Part shown: piece by piece, positions 12,437 to 25,600 of the stretch | Layout: every line of letters begins with the position of its first letter | Numbering within the stretch: position 1 is the stretch's first letter | Source: Pythium myriotylum | Taxonomy: Eukaryota > Oomycota > Peronosporomycetes > Pythiales > Pythiaceae | NCBI GenBank assembly: GCA_023091665.1 | Contig: JALJCQ010000019.1 | Span: 1 to 64,000 of the forward strand | Length of the DNA stretch: 64,000 nt | Direction of reading: 5' to 3' | The notes under the pieces: generated by a model | What the model was told of the DNA's origin: nothing | What the model saw: the letters and a program-made list of their open reading frames with translations, nothing else | The model's database searches: none | Position numbers and translations under genes: made by a program

Positions 12437-12779
12437 TGTTGAAGATGATGCGCCTCGAACCCAGCGTCATCATTCCAGTTGAAGCTCGGCAGTTGAAGCT
12501 CGGCTGTAGAAGATTCTCCTGCAGAAGATTCTCCGTGGAAGATTCGACATGTGGAAGATTCTCCGTCTGGTTCTGGTTTGAATCCAGTGCCACCCATCGA
12601 CTTCGTTGAAGTATCCACGAAGTCAGTCTATGTTTGCATATGTTTACGATAGGTAGGACATACATTTGATTACGGTAGCGTAGGACACACACAGACGGCT
12701 TAGAGGTAGCAGCAGCGAACTAAGTCCCGATCAATTCACTTTGCATTTTGCATCCCACCAACCAAGCGACCTTCCAACA
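12437..12779 (+). repeat. LTR L5 (5' LTR of E4), 343 bp
   Basis: First LTR of the plus-strand chain, short variant with one 16-bp unit. Upstream flank is GTGCG in inverted gag of E3; the matching GTGCG is not in the window. Confidence 0.94.
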
Positions 12780-12791
12780 GGTTATGAGCCC
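12780..12791 (+). other. Primer-binding site of E4
   Basis: GGTTATGAGCCC directly after L5. Confidence 0.85.
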
Positions 12792-15700
12792 AAGCCCAGC
12801 CGACTCTGCCTCCACCGACTTCGCCTCCCCAGCCTTCGCCATGGATTCGACCACCCCAGCCCGCATCAACAAGTTCGACGGAACCAACTTCCACACATGG
12901 AAGTTCAAGATGCAGATGGTGCTCGAAGAACGCGACGTCTGGGAAGTTGTCTGTGGAGAGGTCAAACTCGAGCAGTGCCAGACCGACGCGGACCGAGCCC
13001 TCTTCAAGAAGAAGTCTCGCAAGGCGCTCGCGATGATCTGTCTCGCGATGGAAGACTCGCAGCTCCCGCTGGTTCGGTCGGCGAGTGGTGCGCAAGATGC
13101 ATGGTCAAGACTGGAAGAACACTTCGAGAAGAAGAGCCTTGCCAACAAGCTCTTTCTTCGTCGTCGTTTCTTCACGACCATGATGGAAGAAGGTGACGAT
13201 GTGCTCACGCACATCAACAAGCTCAAGACCCTGGCCGAGCAACTCGACGCAGTCGGCGCTCCGGTCAGCGAAGACGACTTGGTGATCACGCTTCTCGGCA
13301 GTCTCAGCGAGTCGTACCAGTTCCTCATCACGGCGTTGGAGTCGCGTGTCGACGCGCTCACGTGGGAACTCGTGACGTCTCGGCTGCTCCACGAAGACAT
13401 GAAGCGCAAGGAGCAAGGTGGCGACGGAGCCACGCTTGGCCAAGCGTTCATGACAAGTGACGCGAAGCCCAAGGGCCGTGCAGTCAAGAAGACTGGCACG
13501 TGCAACTACTGCGGCAAGATCGGTCATTGGGCCGCGGAGTGCCACTCGCGTGTCAAGGACAACGGCAACGGCAACGGCAACTCCGGCGGCAACGGCAACG
13601 GCAACGGAAACGGCAACCCTCGGCAACGGTTCCAGCGAGCGAACCTTGCGCGAGATGAAGACCCCGGCGAGTACCTGTTCTCGGTCGGGAAGACCCAAGG
13701 CAAGTCGAGTCAATCCACGGCGTGGTTGGTCGACTCGGGTGCGACTCAGCACATGTCGCGAACCAAGCAGTTCATGATGAACTACAAGAAGATTGACCCA
13801 GTCGACGTGCATCTGGCCGATGATGGCACGGTCCAAGCGGTCGGCGTGGGAGACATTCTCATGTCGATGAAGACTCCAAGCGGTGTCAAGAAGGGTTTGC
13901 TCACCAACGTGTGGCATATCCCCAAGCTCAGCCGCAACCTGTTCTCGGTCGGAAGATTCACGGAGGACGTTGCTCCCGTGACGTTCGACAAGGACGGTTG
14001 CTTTGTCATGCTGAAGGGCGCCAAGCGGACCATCGGCACTCGTATCGGCAAGGGTCTGTTCAAGCTCAACATGTCTCCAGTGTCGACTGAAGCAGCCCAC
14101 GCCGCCAGTACAAGACGAGGTCGCGCCATGTCCAAGTCGTACCTGTGGCACCTCCGACTCGGTCACATCGGCTTCAGCGGTCTCGAAGCCATCGTCAAGA
14201 AGGACCTCGCCGACGGACTCGACATTGGGTCTGTGCAAGAGTGGGAGGTCTGTGAAGGCTGTGCACTCGGCAAGCTGACTCGCGTCAAGTTCCAGTCGGG
14301 CACGACCAAGCGGTCTGCGAATCTGCTTGACGTCGTGTACAGCGATGTGGCCGGCCCCATGAAGACTCCGACTTTCGGCGGCATGAAGTACTTTGCCACG
14401 TTCACCGATGACAAGTCTCGACTGTGCAAGTTGTACCTCATGCGGTCCAAGGACGAAGTCTACGACAAGTTCGTCGAGTTCGTCAACTGGGCCGAGAACC
14501 AAACCGGTCGTCGAGTCAAGGTGCTTCGAACCGACGGCGGCGGCGAGTACCAGTCGGCCAAGCTTGCCAAGTTCTGTCGCAAGCATGGCATCGAGCACGA
14601 TGTCACGCCGCCATACACGCCTCAGTTGAACGGTGTGGCGGAGCGCATGAACCGAACCATCGGTGAGTGTGGTCGTTGCAAGCTCCACCATGCCAACTTG
14701 TCCGACGAGTACTGGGGCGAAGCCGTCATGACTGCAGTCGAAGTTCGCAACCGACTTCCGACCCGCGCTCAAGACTTGTACAAGTCGCCGTACGAAGAAT
14801 GGTACGGGAAGAAGCCCTTGCTCGCCAACTTCAAGGTGTTCGGCTGCCATGCGTACGTCCACGTGCCCAAGGAGAAGCGGTCGAAGTTCGACGCCCGAGC
14901 CATCTTGTGTCGGTTCCTCGGCTACTCGGACCACGAGAAGGCGTATCGGTTTGAAGAAATCGCAACCGGTCGGATCGTCATCAGTCGAGACGCGCAGTTC
15001 ATGGAAGACACGTTCGACGATGGCAAGCGCGAAGAACCCTGGAGCAAGTCCGTCGAGTTCCGCGACGAGGATGATGATCAAGATCAAGATGAAGCAACCG
15101 GCAACCAAGATGATGAAGACATGGGTGAGCAGCCAGCCTCACCAGCACCAAGTCAGCGCAGCTACGAGCGACCGGAGTGGCAACAGGGCCAGCGGTCGCA
15201 GCGTCCAGCAGCACCAGCATCGGCCCAGCAGCCGAATGTCGACTACGCACCAGGGTCCAAGCGCCACTCTCGCACGCACTCGCTCGAGAACCTGGCTGAA
15301 CCGCCAGTTGAGAAGCGCTACGGACGGGTTGGACGCACAAGTGGTGCGACTCCACCACCCACGCAAGGTCCAAGGACATCGCTCGAAGATCTGTCTGCAC
15401 TGCTCACGTCGATCGAAGAGGAAGGCGTAGAAGATGAAGATGAAGAAGGCGAAGACGTGCAAGAACAAGGGGGAGAAGATCAAGACCACGAAGAGTTTGC
15501 TCTCGTCGTGAATTCAGGGGGAGAGTTGCCGACATCGTTCAAGTCGGCGATGGAATCCGACGACGCCAGCAACTGGAAGGAAGCCTGCGACTCGGAGCTC
15601 GAGTCGCTCAAGAAGAACGAGACATGGGACCTAGTCCCTTTGCCAGCCGGACGCAAGGCCATCACCAGCAAGTGGGTGTTCAAGGTCAAGGAAACCGCCG

Positions 15701-16371
15701 AAGGACTCGTCGAGCGGTACAAGGCTCGACTCGTTGCCAAGGGGTTCCTGCAGAAGTACGGCATCGACTTCGAAGAGACGTTCGCACCCGTCGCCAAGTT
15801 CACGTCGATCCGCACCATCCTCAGCATCGCCGCTCGACACAAGCTCATGATCCATCAGATGGATGTCAAGACGGCGTTCCTGAACGGCAACCTCGACGAA
15901 GAAATCTACATGAAGCAGCCCGAAGGCTTCGTCGACCAGCGCCACCCCGACTACGTGTGCAAGCTCAAGCGCTCGCTCTACGGTCTCAAGCAGTCGCCAC
16001 GCATGTGGAACCAGACCATCGACGCCTTCATGCGCAAGGTCGGCTTCACCAAGTGCGAGATGGACCACTGCGTGTACGTCAAGCGGAGCGGCTCAGCGAT
16101 GATCTTCGTGGTGATCTACGTCGACGACCTCATCCTCGCCTGCAACAGCCTCGAGTTGCTCACGGCGACCAAGCGTGCACTCAGCGAACGCTTCGAGATG
16201 TCCGACCTCGGCGAACTCAAGTACTGCCTCGGCATGGAAGTTGATCAAGACCCCAAGTCAGGCGACGTGACCATGCGGCAGACCAAGTTCTTGCAGTCTG
16301 TTGAAGATGATGCGCCTCGAACCCAGCGTCATCATTCCAGTTGGAGCTCGGCAGTTGAAGCTCGGCTGTAG
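12784..16371 (+). CDS. E4 Gag-PR-IN-RT polyprotein without RNase H, 1195 aa
   Basis: Open from the ATG in the primer-binding site through Gag, zinc knuckle, protease DSG, integrase DD35E and reverse transcriptase YVDD. After TKFLQS it continues in frame into the LTR. A substitution in this LTR (GTTGGAG instead of GTTGAAG) removes the usual stop, so the frame runs about nine codons further to a TAG at 16369-16371. Without RNase H the product should not complete reverse transcription alone; it would depend on enzymes from intact copies. The linker variant here is DQDHEEF, two residues shorter than in E12. Confidence 0.85.
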   Translation: MSPSPADSASTDFASPAFAMDSTTPARINKFDGTNFHTWKFKMQMVLEERDVWEVVCGEVKLEQCQTDADRALFKKKSRKALAMICLAMEDSQLPLVRSASGAQDAWSRLEEHFEKKSLANKLFLRRRFFTTMMEEGDDVLTHINKLKTLAEQLDAVGAPVSEDDLVITLLGSLSESYQFLITALESRVDALTWELVTSRLLHEDMKRKEQGGDGATLGQAFMTSDAKPKGRAVKKTGTCNYCGKIGHWAAECHSRVKDNGNGNGNSGGNGNGNGNGNPRQRFQRANLARDEDPGEYLFSVGKTQGKSSQSTAWLVDSGATQHMSRTKQFMMNYKKIDPVDVHLADDGTVQAVGVGDILMSMKTPSGVKKGLLTNVWHIPKLSRNLFSVGRFTEDVAPVTFDKDGCFVMLKGAKRTIGTRIGKGLFKLNMSPVSTEAAHAASTRRGRAMSKSYLWHLRLGHIGFSGLEAIVKKDLADGLDIGSVQEWEVCEGCALGKLTRVKFQSGTTKRSANLLDVVYSDVAGPMKTPTFGGMKYFATFTDDKSRLCKLYLMRSKDEVYDKFVEFVNWAENQTGRRVKVLRTDGGGEYQSAKLAKFCRKHGIEHDVTPPYTPQLNGVAERMNRTIGECGRCKLHHANLSDEYWGEAVMTAVEVRNRLPTRAQDLYKSPYEEWYGKKPLLANFKVFGCHAYVHVPKEKRSKFDARAILCRFLGYSDHEKAYRFEEIATGRIVISRDAQFMEDTFDDGKREEPWSKSVEFRDEDDDQDQDEATGNQDDEDMGEQPASPAPSQRSYERPEWQQGQRSQRPAAPASAQQPNVDYAPGSKRHSRTHSLENLAEPPVEKRYGRVGRTSGATPPPTQGPRTSLEDLSALLTSIEEEGVEDEDEEGEDVQEQGGEDQDHEEFALVVNSGGELPTSFKSAMESDDASNWKEACDSELESLKKNETWDLVPLPAGRKAITSKWVFKVKETAEGLVERYKARLVAKGFLQKYGIDFEETFAPVAKFTSIRTILSIAARHKLMIHQMDVKTAFLNGNLDEEIYMKQPEGFVDQRHPDYVCKLKRSLYGLKQSPRMWNQTIDAFMRKVGFTKCEMDHCVYVKRSGSAMIFVVIYVDDLILACNSLELLTATKRALSERFEMSDLGELKYCLGMEVDQDPKSGDVTMRQTKFLQSVEDDAPRTQRHHSSWSSAVEARL

Positions 16372-16641
16372 AAGATTCTCCTGCAGAAGATTCTCCGTGG
16401 AAGATTCGACATGTGGAAGATTCTCCGTCTGGTTCTGGTTTGAATCCAGTGCCACCCATCGACTTCGTTGAAGTATCCACGAAGTCAGTTTATGTTTGCA
16501 TATGTTTACGATAGGTAGGACATACATTTGATTATGGTAGCGTAGGACACACACAGACGGCTTAGAGGTAGCAGCAGCGAACTAAGTCCCGATCAATTCA
16601 CTTTGCATTTTGCATCCCACCAACCAAGCGACCTTCCAACA
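16299..16641 (+). repeat. LTR L6 shared by E4 and E5, 343 bp
   Basis: Short LTR variant. It ends E4 at CAGTC|TG and is followed at once by the E5 primer-binding site. Contains the GTTGGAG substitution that removes the polyprotein stop of E4. Confidence 0.94.
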
Positions 16642-16653
16642 GGTTATGAGCCC
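16642..16653 (+). other. Primer-binding site of E5
   Basis: GGTTATGAGCCC directly after L6. Confidence 0.85.
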
Positions 16654-19600
16654 AAGCCCAGCCGACTCTGCCTCCACCGACTTCGCCTCCCCAGCCTTCG
16701 CCATGGATTCGACCACCCCAGCCCGCATCAACAAGTTCGACGGAACCAACTTCCACACATGGAAGTTCAAGATGCAGATGGTGCTCGAAGAACGCGACGT
16801 CTGGGAAGTTGTCTGTGGAGAGGTCAAACTCGAGCAGTGCCAGACCGACGCGGACCGAGCCCTCTTCAAGAAGAAGTCTCGCAAGGCGCTCGCGATGATC
16901 TGTCTCGCGATGGAAGACTCGCAGCTCCCGCTGGTTCGGTCGGCGAGTGGTGCGCAAGATGCATGGTCAAGACTGGAAGAACACTTCGAGAAGAAGAGCC
17001 TTGCCAACAAGCTCTTTCTTCGTCGTCGTTTCTTCACGACCATGATGGAAGAAGGTGACGATGTGCTCACGCACATCAACAAGCTCAAGACCCTGGCGGA
17101 GCAACTCGACGCAGTCGGCGCTCCGGTCAGCGAAGACGACTTGGTGATCACGCTTCTCGGCAGTCTCAGCGAGTCGTACCAGTTCCTCATCACGGCGTTG
17201 GAGTCGCGTGTCGACGCGCTCACGTGGGAACTCGTGACGTCTCGGCTGCTCCACGAAGACATGAAGCGCAAGGAGCAAGGTGGCGACGGAGCCACGCTTG
17301 GCCAAGCGTTCATGACAAGTGACGCGAAGCCCAAGGGCCGTGCAGTCAAGAAGACTGGCACGTGCAACTACTGCGGCAAGATCGGTCATTGGGCCGCGGA
17401 GTGCCACTCGCGTGTCAAGGACAACGGCAACGGCAACGGCAACTCCGGCGGCAACGGCAACGGCAACGGAAACGGCAACCCTCGGCAACGGTTCCAGCGA
17501 GCGAACCTTGCGCGAGATGAAGACCCCGGCGAGTACCTGTTCTCGGTCGGGAAGACCCAAGGCAAGTCGAGTCAATCCACGGCGTGGTTGGTCGACTCGG
17601 GTGCGACTCAGCACATGTCGCGAACCAAGCAGTTCATGATGAACTACAAGAAGATTGACCCAGTCGACGTGCATCTGGCCGATGATGGCACGGTCCAAGC
17701 GGTCGGCGTGGGAGACATTCTCATGTCGATGAAGACTCCAAGCGGTGTCAAGAAGGGTTTGCTCACCAACGTGTGGCATATCCCCAAGCTCAGCCGCAAC
17801 CTGTTCTCGGTCGGAAGATTCACGGAGGACGTTGCTCCCGTGACGTTCGACAAGGACGGTTGCTTTGTCATGCTGAAGGGCGCCAAGCGGACCATCGGCA
17901 CTCGTATCGGCAAGGGTCTGTTCAAGCTCAACATGTCTCCAGTGTCGACTGAAGCAGCCCACGCCGCCAGTGCAAGACGAGGTCGCGCCATGTCCAAGTC
18001 GTACCTGTGGCACCTCCGACTCGGTCACATCGGCTTCAGCGGTCTCGAAGCCATCGTCAAGAAGGACCTCGCCGACGGACTCGACATTGGGTCTGTGCAA
18101 GAGTGGGAGGTCTGTGAAGGCTGTGCACTCGGCAAGCTGACTCGCGTCAAGTTCCAGTCGGGCACGACCAAGCGGTCTGCGAATCTGCTTGACGTCGTGT
18201 ACAGCGATGTGGCCGGCCCCATGAAGACTCCGACTTTCGGCGGCATGAAGTACTTCGCCACCTTCACCGACGACAAGTCTCGACTGTGCAAGTTGTACCT
18301 GATGCGGTCCAAGGACGAAGTCTACGACAAGTTCGTCGAGTTCGTCAACTGGGCCGAGAACCAAACCGGTCGTCGAGTCAAGGTGCTTCGAACCGACGGC
18401 GGCGGCGAGTACCAGTCGGCCAAGCTTGCCAAGTTCTGTCGCAAGCGTGGCATCGAGCACGACGTCACGCCGCCATACACGCCTCAGTTGAACGGTGTGG
18501 CGGAGCGCATGAACCGAACCATCGGTGAGTGTGGTCGTTGCAAGCTCCACCATGCCAACTTGTCCGACGAGTACTGGGGCGAAGCCGTCATGACTGCAGT
18601 CGAAGTTCGCAACCGACTTCCGACCCGCGCTCAAGACTCGTACAAGTCGCCGTACGAAGAATGGTACGGGAAGAAGCCCTTGCTCGCCAACTTCAAGGTG
18701 TTCGGCTGCCATGCGTACGTCCACGTGCCCAAGGAGAAGCGGTCGAAGTTCGACGCCCGAGCCATCTTGTGTCGGTTCCTCGGCTACTCGGACCACGAGA
18801 AGGCGTATCGGTTTGAAGAAATCGCAACCGGCCGGATCGTCATCAGTCGAGACGCGCAGTTCATGGAAGACACGTTCGACGACGGCAAGCGCGAAGAACC
18901 CTGGAGCAAGTCCGTCGAGTTCCGCGACGAGGATGATGATCAAGATCAAGATGAAGCAACCGACAACCAAGATGATGAAGACATGGGTGAGCAGCCAGCC
19001 TCACCAGCACCAAGTCAGCGCAGCTACGAGCGACCGGAGTGGCAACAGGGCCAGCGGTCGCAGCGTCCAGCAGCACCAGCATCGGCCCAGCAGCCGAATG
19101 TCGACTACGCACCAGGGTCCAAGCGCCACTCTCGCACGCACTCGCTCGAGAACCTGGCTGAACCGCCAGTTGAGAAGCGCTACGGACGGGTTGGACGCAC
19201 AAGTGGTGCGACTCCACCACCCACGCAAGGTCCAAGGACATCGCTCGAAGATCTGTCTGCACTGCTCACGTCGATCGAAGAGGAAGGCGTAGAAGATGAA
19301 GACGAAGAAGGCGAAGACGTGCAAGAACAAGGGGGAGAAGACCAAGATTACGAAGAGTTTGCTCTCGTCGTGAATTCAGGGGGAGAGTTGCCGACATCGT
19401 TCAAGTCGGCGATGGAATCCGACGACGCCAGCAACTGGAAGGAAGCCTGCGACTCCGAGCTCGAGTCGCTCAAGAAGAACGAGACATGGGACCTAGTCCC
19501 TTTGCCAGCCGGACGCAAGGCCATCACCAGCAAGTGGGTGTTCAAGGTCAAGGAAACCGCCGAAGGACTCGTCGAGCGGTACAAGGCTCGACTCGTTGCC

Positions 19601-22600
19601 AAGGGGTTCCTGCAGAAGTACGGCATCGACTTCGAAGAGACGTTCGCACCCGTCGCCAAGTTCACGTCGATCCGCACCATCCTCAGCATCGCCGCTCGAC
19701 ACAAGCTCATGATCCATCAGATGGATGTCAAGACGGCGTTCCTGAACGGCAACCTCGACGAAGAAATCTACATGAAGCAGCCCGAAGGCTTCGTCGACCA
19801 GCGCCACCCCGACTACGTGTGCAAGCTCAAGCGCTCGCTCTACGGTCTCAAGCAGTCGCCACGCATGTGGAACCAGACCATCGACGCCTTCATGCGCAAG
19901 GTCGGCTTCACCAAGTGCGAGATGGACCACTGCGTGTACGTCAAGCGGAGCGGCTCAGCGATGATCTTCGTGGTGATCTACGTCGACGACCTCATCCTCG
20001 CCTGCAACAGCCTCGAGTTGCTCACGGCGACCAAGCGTGCACTCAGCGAACGCTTCGAGATGTCCGACCTCGGCGAACTCAAGTACTGCCTCGGCATGGA
20101 AGTTGATCAAGACCCCAAGTCCGGCGACGTGACCATGCGGCAGACCAAGTTCCTGCAGTCGATCCTGATCAAGTTCGGCATGCAAGACTGCAAACCAGTG
20201 AGGACTCCTCAAGACCCCGGACTCAAGCTGACCAAGGCCATGTGCGAAGGTGGTTGCAAGCACGAAGACACCATGAAGAACGTGCCGTACCGAAGTGCAG
20301 TCGGCGCACTCATGTACCTCATGGTCGGCACTCGACCAGACCTCGCAGCGGCAGTCGGCACACTCAGCCAGTTCGCCCAGCAGCACCAGCATCGGCCCAG
20401 CAGCCGAATGTCGACTACGCACCAGGGTCCAAGCGCCACTCTCGCACGCACTCGCTCGAGAACCTGGCTGAACCGCCAGTTGAGAAGCGCTACGGACGGG
20501 TTGGACGCACAAGTGGTGCGACTCCACCACCCACGCAAGGTCCAAGGACATCGCTCGAAGATCTGTCTGCACTGCTCACGTCGATCGAAGAGGAAGGCGT
20601 AGAAGATGAAGACGAAGAAGGCGAAGACGTGCAAGAACAAGGGGGAGAAGACCAAGATTACGAAGAGTTTGCTCTCGTCGTGAATTCAGGGGGAGAGTTG
20701 CCGACATCGTTCAAGTCGGCGATGGAATCCGACGACGCCAGCAACTGGAAGGAAGCCTGCGACTCCGAGCTCGAGTCGCTCAAGAAGAACGAGACATGGG
20801 ACCTAGTCCCTTTGCCAGCCGGACGCAAGGCCATCACCAGCAAGTGGGTGTTCAAGGTCAAGGAAACCGCCGAAGGACTCGTCGAGCGGTACAAGGCTCG
20901 ACTCGTTGCCAAGGGGTTCCTGCAGAAGTACGGCATCGACTTCGAAGAGACGTTCGCACCCGTCGCCAAGTTCACGTCGATCCGCACCATCCTCAGCATC
21001 GCCGCTCGACACAAGCTCATGATCCATCAGATGGATGTCAAGACGGCGTTCCTGAACGGCAACCTCGACGAAGAAATCTACATGAAGCAGCCCGAAGGCT
21101 TCGTCGACCAGCGCCACCCCGACTACGTGTGCAAGCTCAAGCGCTCGCTCTACGGTCTCAAGCAGTCGCCACGCATGTGGAACCAGACCATCGACGCCTT
21201 CATGCGCAAGGTCGGCTTCACCAAGTGCGAGATGGACCACTGCGTGTACGTCAAGCGGAGCGGCTCAGCGATGATCTTCGTGGTGATCTACGTCGACGAC
21301 CTCATCCTCGCCTGCAACAGCCTCGAGTTGCTCACGGCGACCAAGCGTGCACTCAGCGAACGCTTCGAGATGTCCGACCTCGGCGAACTCAAGTACTGCC
21401 TCGGCATGGAAGTTGATCAAGACCCCAAGTCCGGCGACGTGACCATGCGGCAGACCAAGTTCCTGCAGTCGATCCTGATCAAGTTCGGCATGCAAGACTG
21501 CAAACCAGTGAGGACTCCTCAAGACCCCGGACTCAAGCTGACCAAGGCCATGTGCGAAGGTGGTTGCAAGCACGAAGACACCATGAAGAACGTGCCGTAC
21601 CGAAGTGCAGTCGGCGCACTCATGTACCTCATGGTCGGCACTCGACCAGACCTCGCAGCGGCAGTCGGCACACTCAGCCAGTTCGCCCAGCAGCACCAGC
21701 ATCGGCCCAGCAGCCGAATGTCGACTACGCACCAGGGTCCAAGCGCCACTCTCGCACGCACTCGCTCGAGAACCTGGCTGAACCGCCAGTTGAGAAGCGC
21801 TACGGACGGGTTGGACGCACAAGTGGTGCGACTCCACCACCCACGCAAGGTCCAAGGACATCGCTCGAAGATCTGTCTGCACTGCTCACGTCGATCGAAG
21901 AGGAAGGCGTAGAAGATGAAGACGAAGAAGGCGAAGACGTGCAAGAACAAGGGGGAGAAGACCAAGATTACGAAGAGTTTGCTCTCGTCGTGAATTCAGG
22001 GGGAGAGTTGCCGACATCGTTCAAGTCGGCGATGGAATCCGACGACGCCAGCAACTGGAAGGAAGCCTGCGACTCCGAGCTCGAGTCGCTCAAGAAGAAC
22101 GAGACATGGGACCTAGTCCCTTTGCCAGCCGGACGCAAGGCCATCACCAGCAAGTGGGTGTTCAAGGTCAAGGAAACCGCCGAAGGACTCGTCGAGCGGT
22201 ACAAGGCTCGACTCGTTGCCAAGGGGTTCCTGCAGAAGTACGGCATCGACTTCGAAGAGACGTTCGCACCCGTCGCCAAGTTCACGTCGATCCGCACCAT
22301 CCTCAGCATCGCCGCTCGACACAAGCTCATGATCCATCAGATGGATGTCAAGACGGCGTTCCTGAACGGCAACCTCGACGAAGAAATCTACATGAAGCAG
22401 CCCGAAGGCTTCGTCGACCAGCGCCACCCCGACTACGTGTGCAAGCTCAAGCGCTCGCTCTACGGTCTCAAGCAGTCGCCACGCATGTGGAACCAGACCA
22501 TCGACGCCTTCATGCGCAAGGTCGGCTTCACCAAGTGCGAGATGGACCACTGCGTGTACGTCAAGCGGAGCGGCTCAGCGATGATCTTCGTGGTGATCTA

Positions 22601-25600
22601 CGTCGACGACCTCATCCTCGCCTGCAACAGCCTCGAGTTGCTCACGGCGACCAAGCGTGCACTCAGCGAACGCTTCGAGATGTCCGACCTCGGCGAACTC
22701 AAGTACTGCCTCGGCATGGAAGTTGATCAAGACCCCAAGTCCGGCGACGTGACCATGCGGCAGACCAAGTTCCTGCAGTCGATCCTGATCAAGTTCGGCA
22801 TGCAAGACTGCAAACCAGTGAGGACTCCTCAAGACCCCGGACTCAAGCTGACCAAGGCCATGTGCGAAGGTGGTTGCAAGCACGAAGACACCATGAAGAA
22901 CGTGCCGTACCGAAGTGCAGTCGGCGCACTCATGTACCTCATGGTCGGCACTCGACCAGACCTCGCAGCGGCAGTCGGCACACTCAGCCAGTTCGCCCAG
23001 CAGCACCAGCATCGGCCCAGCAGCCGAATGTCGACTACGCACCAGGGTCCAAGCGCCACTCTCGCACGCACTCGCTCGAGAACCTGGCTGAACCGCCAGT
23101 TGAGAAGCGCTACGGACGGGTTGGACGCACAAGTGGTGCGACTCCACCACCCACGCAAGGTCCAAGGACATCGCTCGAAGATCTGTCTGCACTGCTCACG
23201 TCGATCGAAGAGGAAGGCGTAGAAGATGAAGACGAAGAAGGCGAAGACGTGCAAGAACAAGGGGGAGAAGACCAAGATTACGAAGAGTTTGCTCTCGTCG
23301 TGAATTCAGGGGGAGAGTTGCCGACATCGTTCAAGTCGGCGATGGAATCCGACGACGCCAGCAACTGGAAGGAAGCCTGCGACTCCGAGCTCGAGTCGCT
23401 CAAGAAGAACGAGACATGGGACCTAGTCCCTTTGCCAGCCGGACGCAAGGCCATCACCAGCAAGTGGGTGTTCAAGGTCAAGGAAACCGCCGAAGGACTC
23501 GTCGAGCGGTACAAGGCTCGACTCGTTGCCAAGGGGTTCCTGCAGAAGTACGGCATCGACTTCGAAGAGACGTTCGCACCCGTCGCCAAGTTCACGTCGA
23601 TCCGCACCATCCTCAGCATCGCCGCTCGACACAAGCTCATGATCCATCAGATGGATGTCAAGACGGCGTTCCTGAACGGCAACCTCGACGAAGAAATCTA
23701 CATGAAGCAGCCCGAAGGCTTCGTCGACCAGCGCCACCCCGACTACGTGTGCAAGCTCAAGCGCTCGCTCTACGGTCTCAAGCAGTCGCCACGCATGTGG
23801 AACCAGACCATCGACGCCTTCATGCGCAAGGTCGGCTTCACCAAGTGCGAGATGGACCACTGCGTGTACGTCAAGCGGAGCGGCTCAGCGATGATCTTCG
23901 TGGTGATCTACGTCGACGACCTCATCCTCGCCTGCAACAGCCTCGAGTTGCTCACGGCGACCAAGCGTGCACTCAGCGAACGCTTCGAGATGTCCGACCT
24001 CGGCGAACTCAAGTACTGCCTCGGCATGGAAGTTGATCAAGACCCCAAGTCCGGCGACGTGACCATGCGGCAGACCAAGTTCCTGCAGTCGATCCTGATC
24101 AAGTTCGGCATGCAAGACTGCAAACCAGTGAGGACTCCTCAAGACCCCGGACTCAAGCTGACCAAGGCCATGTGCGAAGGTGGTTGCAAGCACGAAGACA
24201 CCATGAAGAACGTGCCGTACCGAAGTGCAGTCGGCGCACTCATGTACCTCATGGTCGGCACTCGACCAGACCTCGCAGCGGCAGTCGGCACACTCAGCCA
24301 GTTCGCCCAGCAGCACCAGCATCGGCCCAGCAGCCGAATGTCGACTACGCACCAGGGTCCAAGCGCCACTCTCGCACGCACTCGCTCGAGAACCTGGCTG
24401 AACCGCCAGTTGAGAAGCGCTACGGACGGGTTGGACGCACAAGTGGTGCGACTCCACCACCCACGCAAGGTCCAAGGACATCGCTCGAAGATCTGTCTGC
24501 ACTGCTCACGTCGATCGAAGAGGAAGGCGTAGAAGATGAAGACGAAGAAGGCGAAGACGTGCAAGAACAAGGGGGAGAAGACCAAGATTACGAAGAGTTT
24601 GCTCTCGTCGTGAATTCAGGGGGAGAGTTGCCGACATCGTTCAAGTCGGCGATGGAATCCGACGACGCCAGCAACTGGAAGGAAGCCTGCGACTCCGAGC
24701 TCGAGTCGCTCAAGAAGAACGAGACATGGGACCTAGTCCCTTTGCCAGCCGGACGCAAGGCCATCACCAGCAAGTGGGTGTTCAAGGTCAAGGAAACCGC
24801 CGAAGGACTCGTCGAGCGGTACAAGGCTCGACTCGTTGCCAAGGGGTTCCTGCAGAAGTACGGCATCGACTTCGAAGAGACGTTCGCACCCGTCGCCAAG
24901 TTCACGTCGATCCGCACCATCCTCAGCATCGCCGCTCGACACAAGCTCATGATCCATCAGATGGATGTCAAGACGGCGTTCCTGAACGGCAACCTCGACG
25001 AAGAAATCTACATGAAGCAGCCCGAAGGCTTCGTCGACCAGCGCCACCCCGACTACGTGTGCAAGCTCAAGCGCTCGCTCTACGGTCTCAAGCAGTCGCC
25101 ACGCATGTGGAACCAGACCATCGACGCCTTCATGCGCAAGGTCGGCTTCACCAAGTGCGAGATGGACCACTGCGTGTACGTCAAGCGGAGCGGCTCAGCG
25201 ATGATCTTCGTGGTGATCTACGTCGACGACCTCATCCTCGCCTGCAACAGCCTCGAGTTGCTCACGGCGACCAAGCGTGCACTCAGCGAACGCTTCGAGA
25301 TGTCCGACCTCGGCGAACTCAAGTACTGCCTCGGCATGGAAGTTGATCAAGACCCCAAGTCCGGCGACGTGACCATGCGGCAGACCAAGTTCCTGCAGTC
25401 GATCCTGATCAAGTTCGGCATGCAAGACTGCAAACCAGTGAGGACTCCTCAAGACCCCGGACTCAAGCTGACCAAGGCCATGTGCGAAGGTGGTTGCAAG
25501 CACGAAGACACCATGAAGAACGTGCCGTACCGAAGTGCAGTCGGCGCACTCATGTACCTCATGGTCGGCACTCGACCAGACCTCGCAGCGGCAGTCGGCA

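Larger units (their letters stand above)
12437..16641 (+). mobile_element. E4: Fam1 deletion derivative lacking RNase H
   Basis: LTR 12437-12779, primer-binding site 12780-12791, internal 12780-16298, LTR 16299-16641. The interior stops at TTGCAGTC in the RT region and joins the LTR start directly, an 807-bp (269-codon) in-frame loss compared with E12 that removes the end of RT, RNase H and the polypurine tract. The same junction occurs in E6 (53221/53222) and E11 (61943/61944). The right LTR is shared with E5. Confidence 0.9.

Noticed and set aside
12748..12783. In-frame upstream codons in the LTR ([11 protein letters not shown]) as the true N terminus
   Set aside because: They have no ATG, only TTG, which is not a usual eukaryotic start. 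The first ATG is at the primer-binding site.
13105..15108. Long antisense open frame (667 codons) opposite gag-protease-integrase, repeated at 6602-8605, 16967-18970, 40771-42774 and 50216-52219
   Set aside because: It recurs only because the sense strand is conserved and its codon bias leaves few antisense stops. Its start varies, no domain is visible, and it breaks wherever the sense frame is rearranged.
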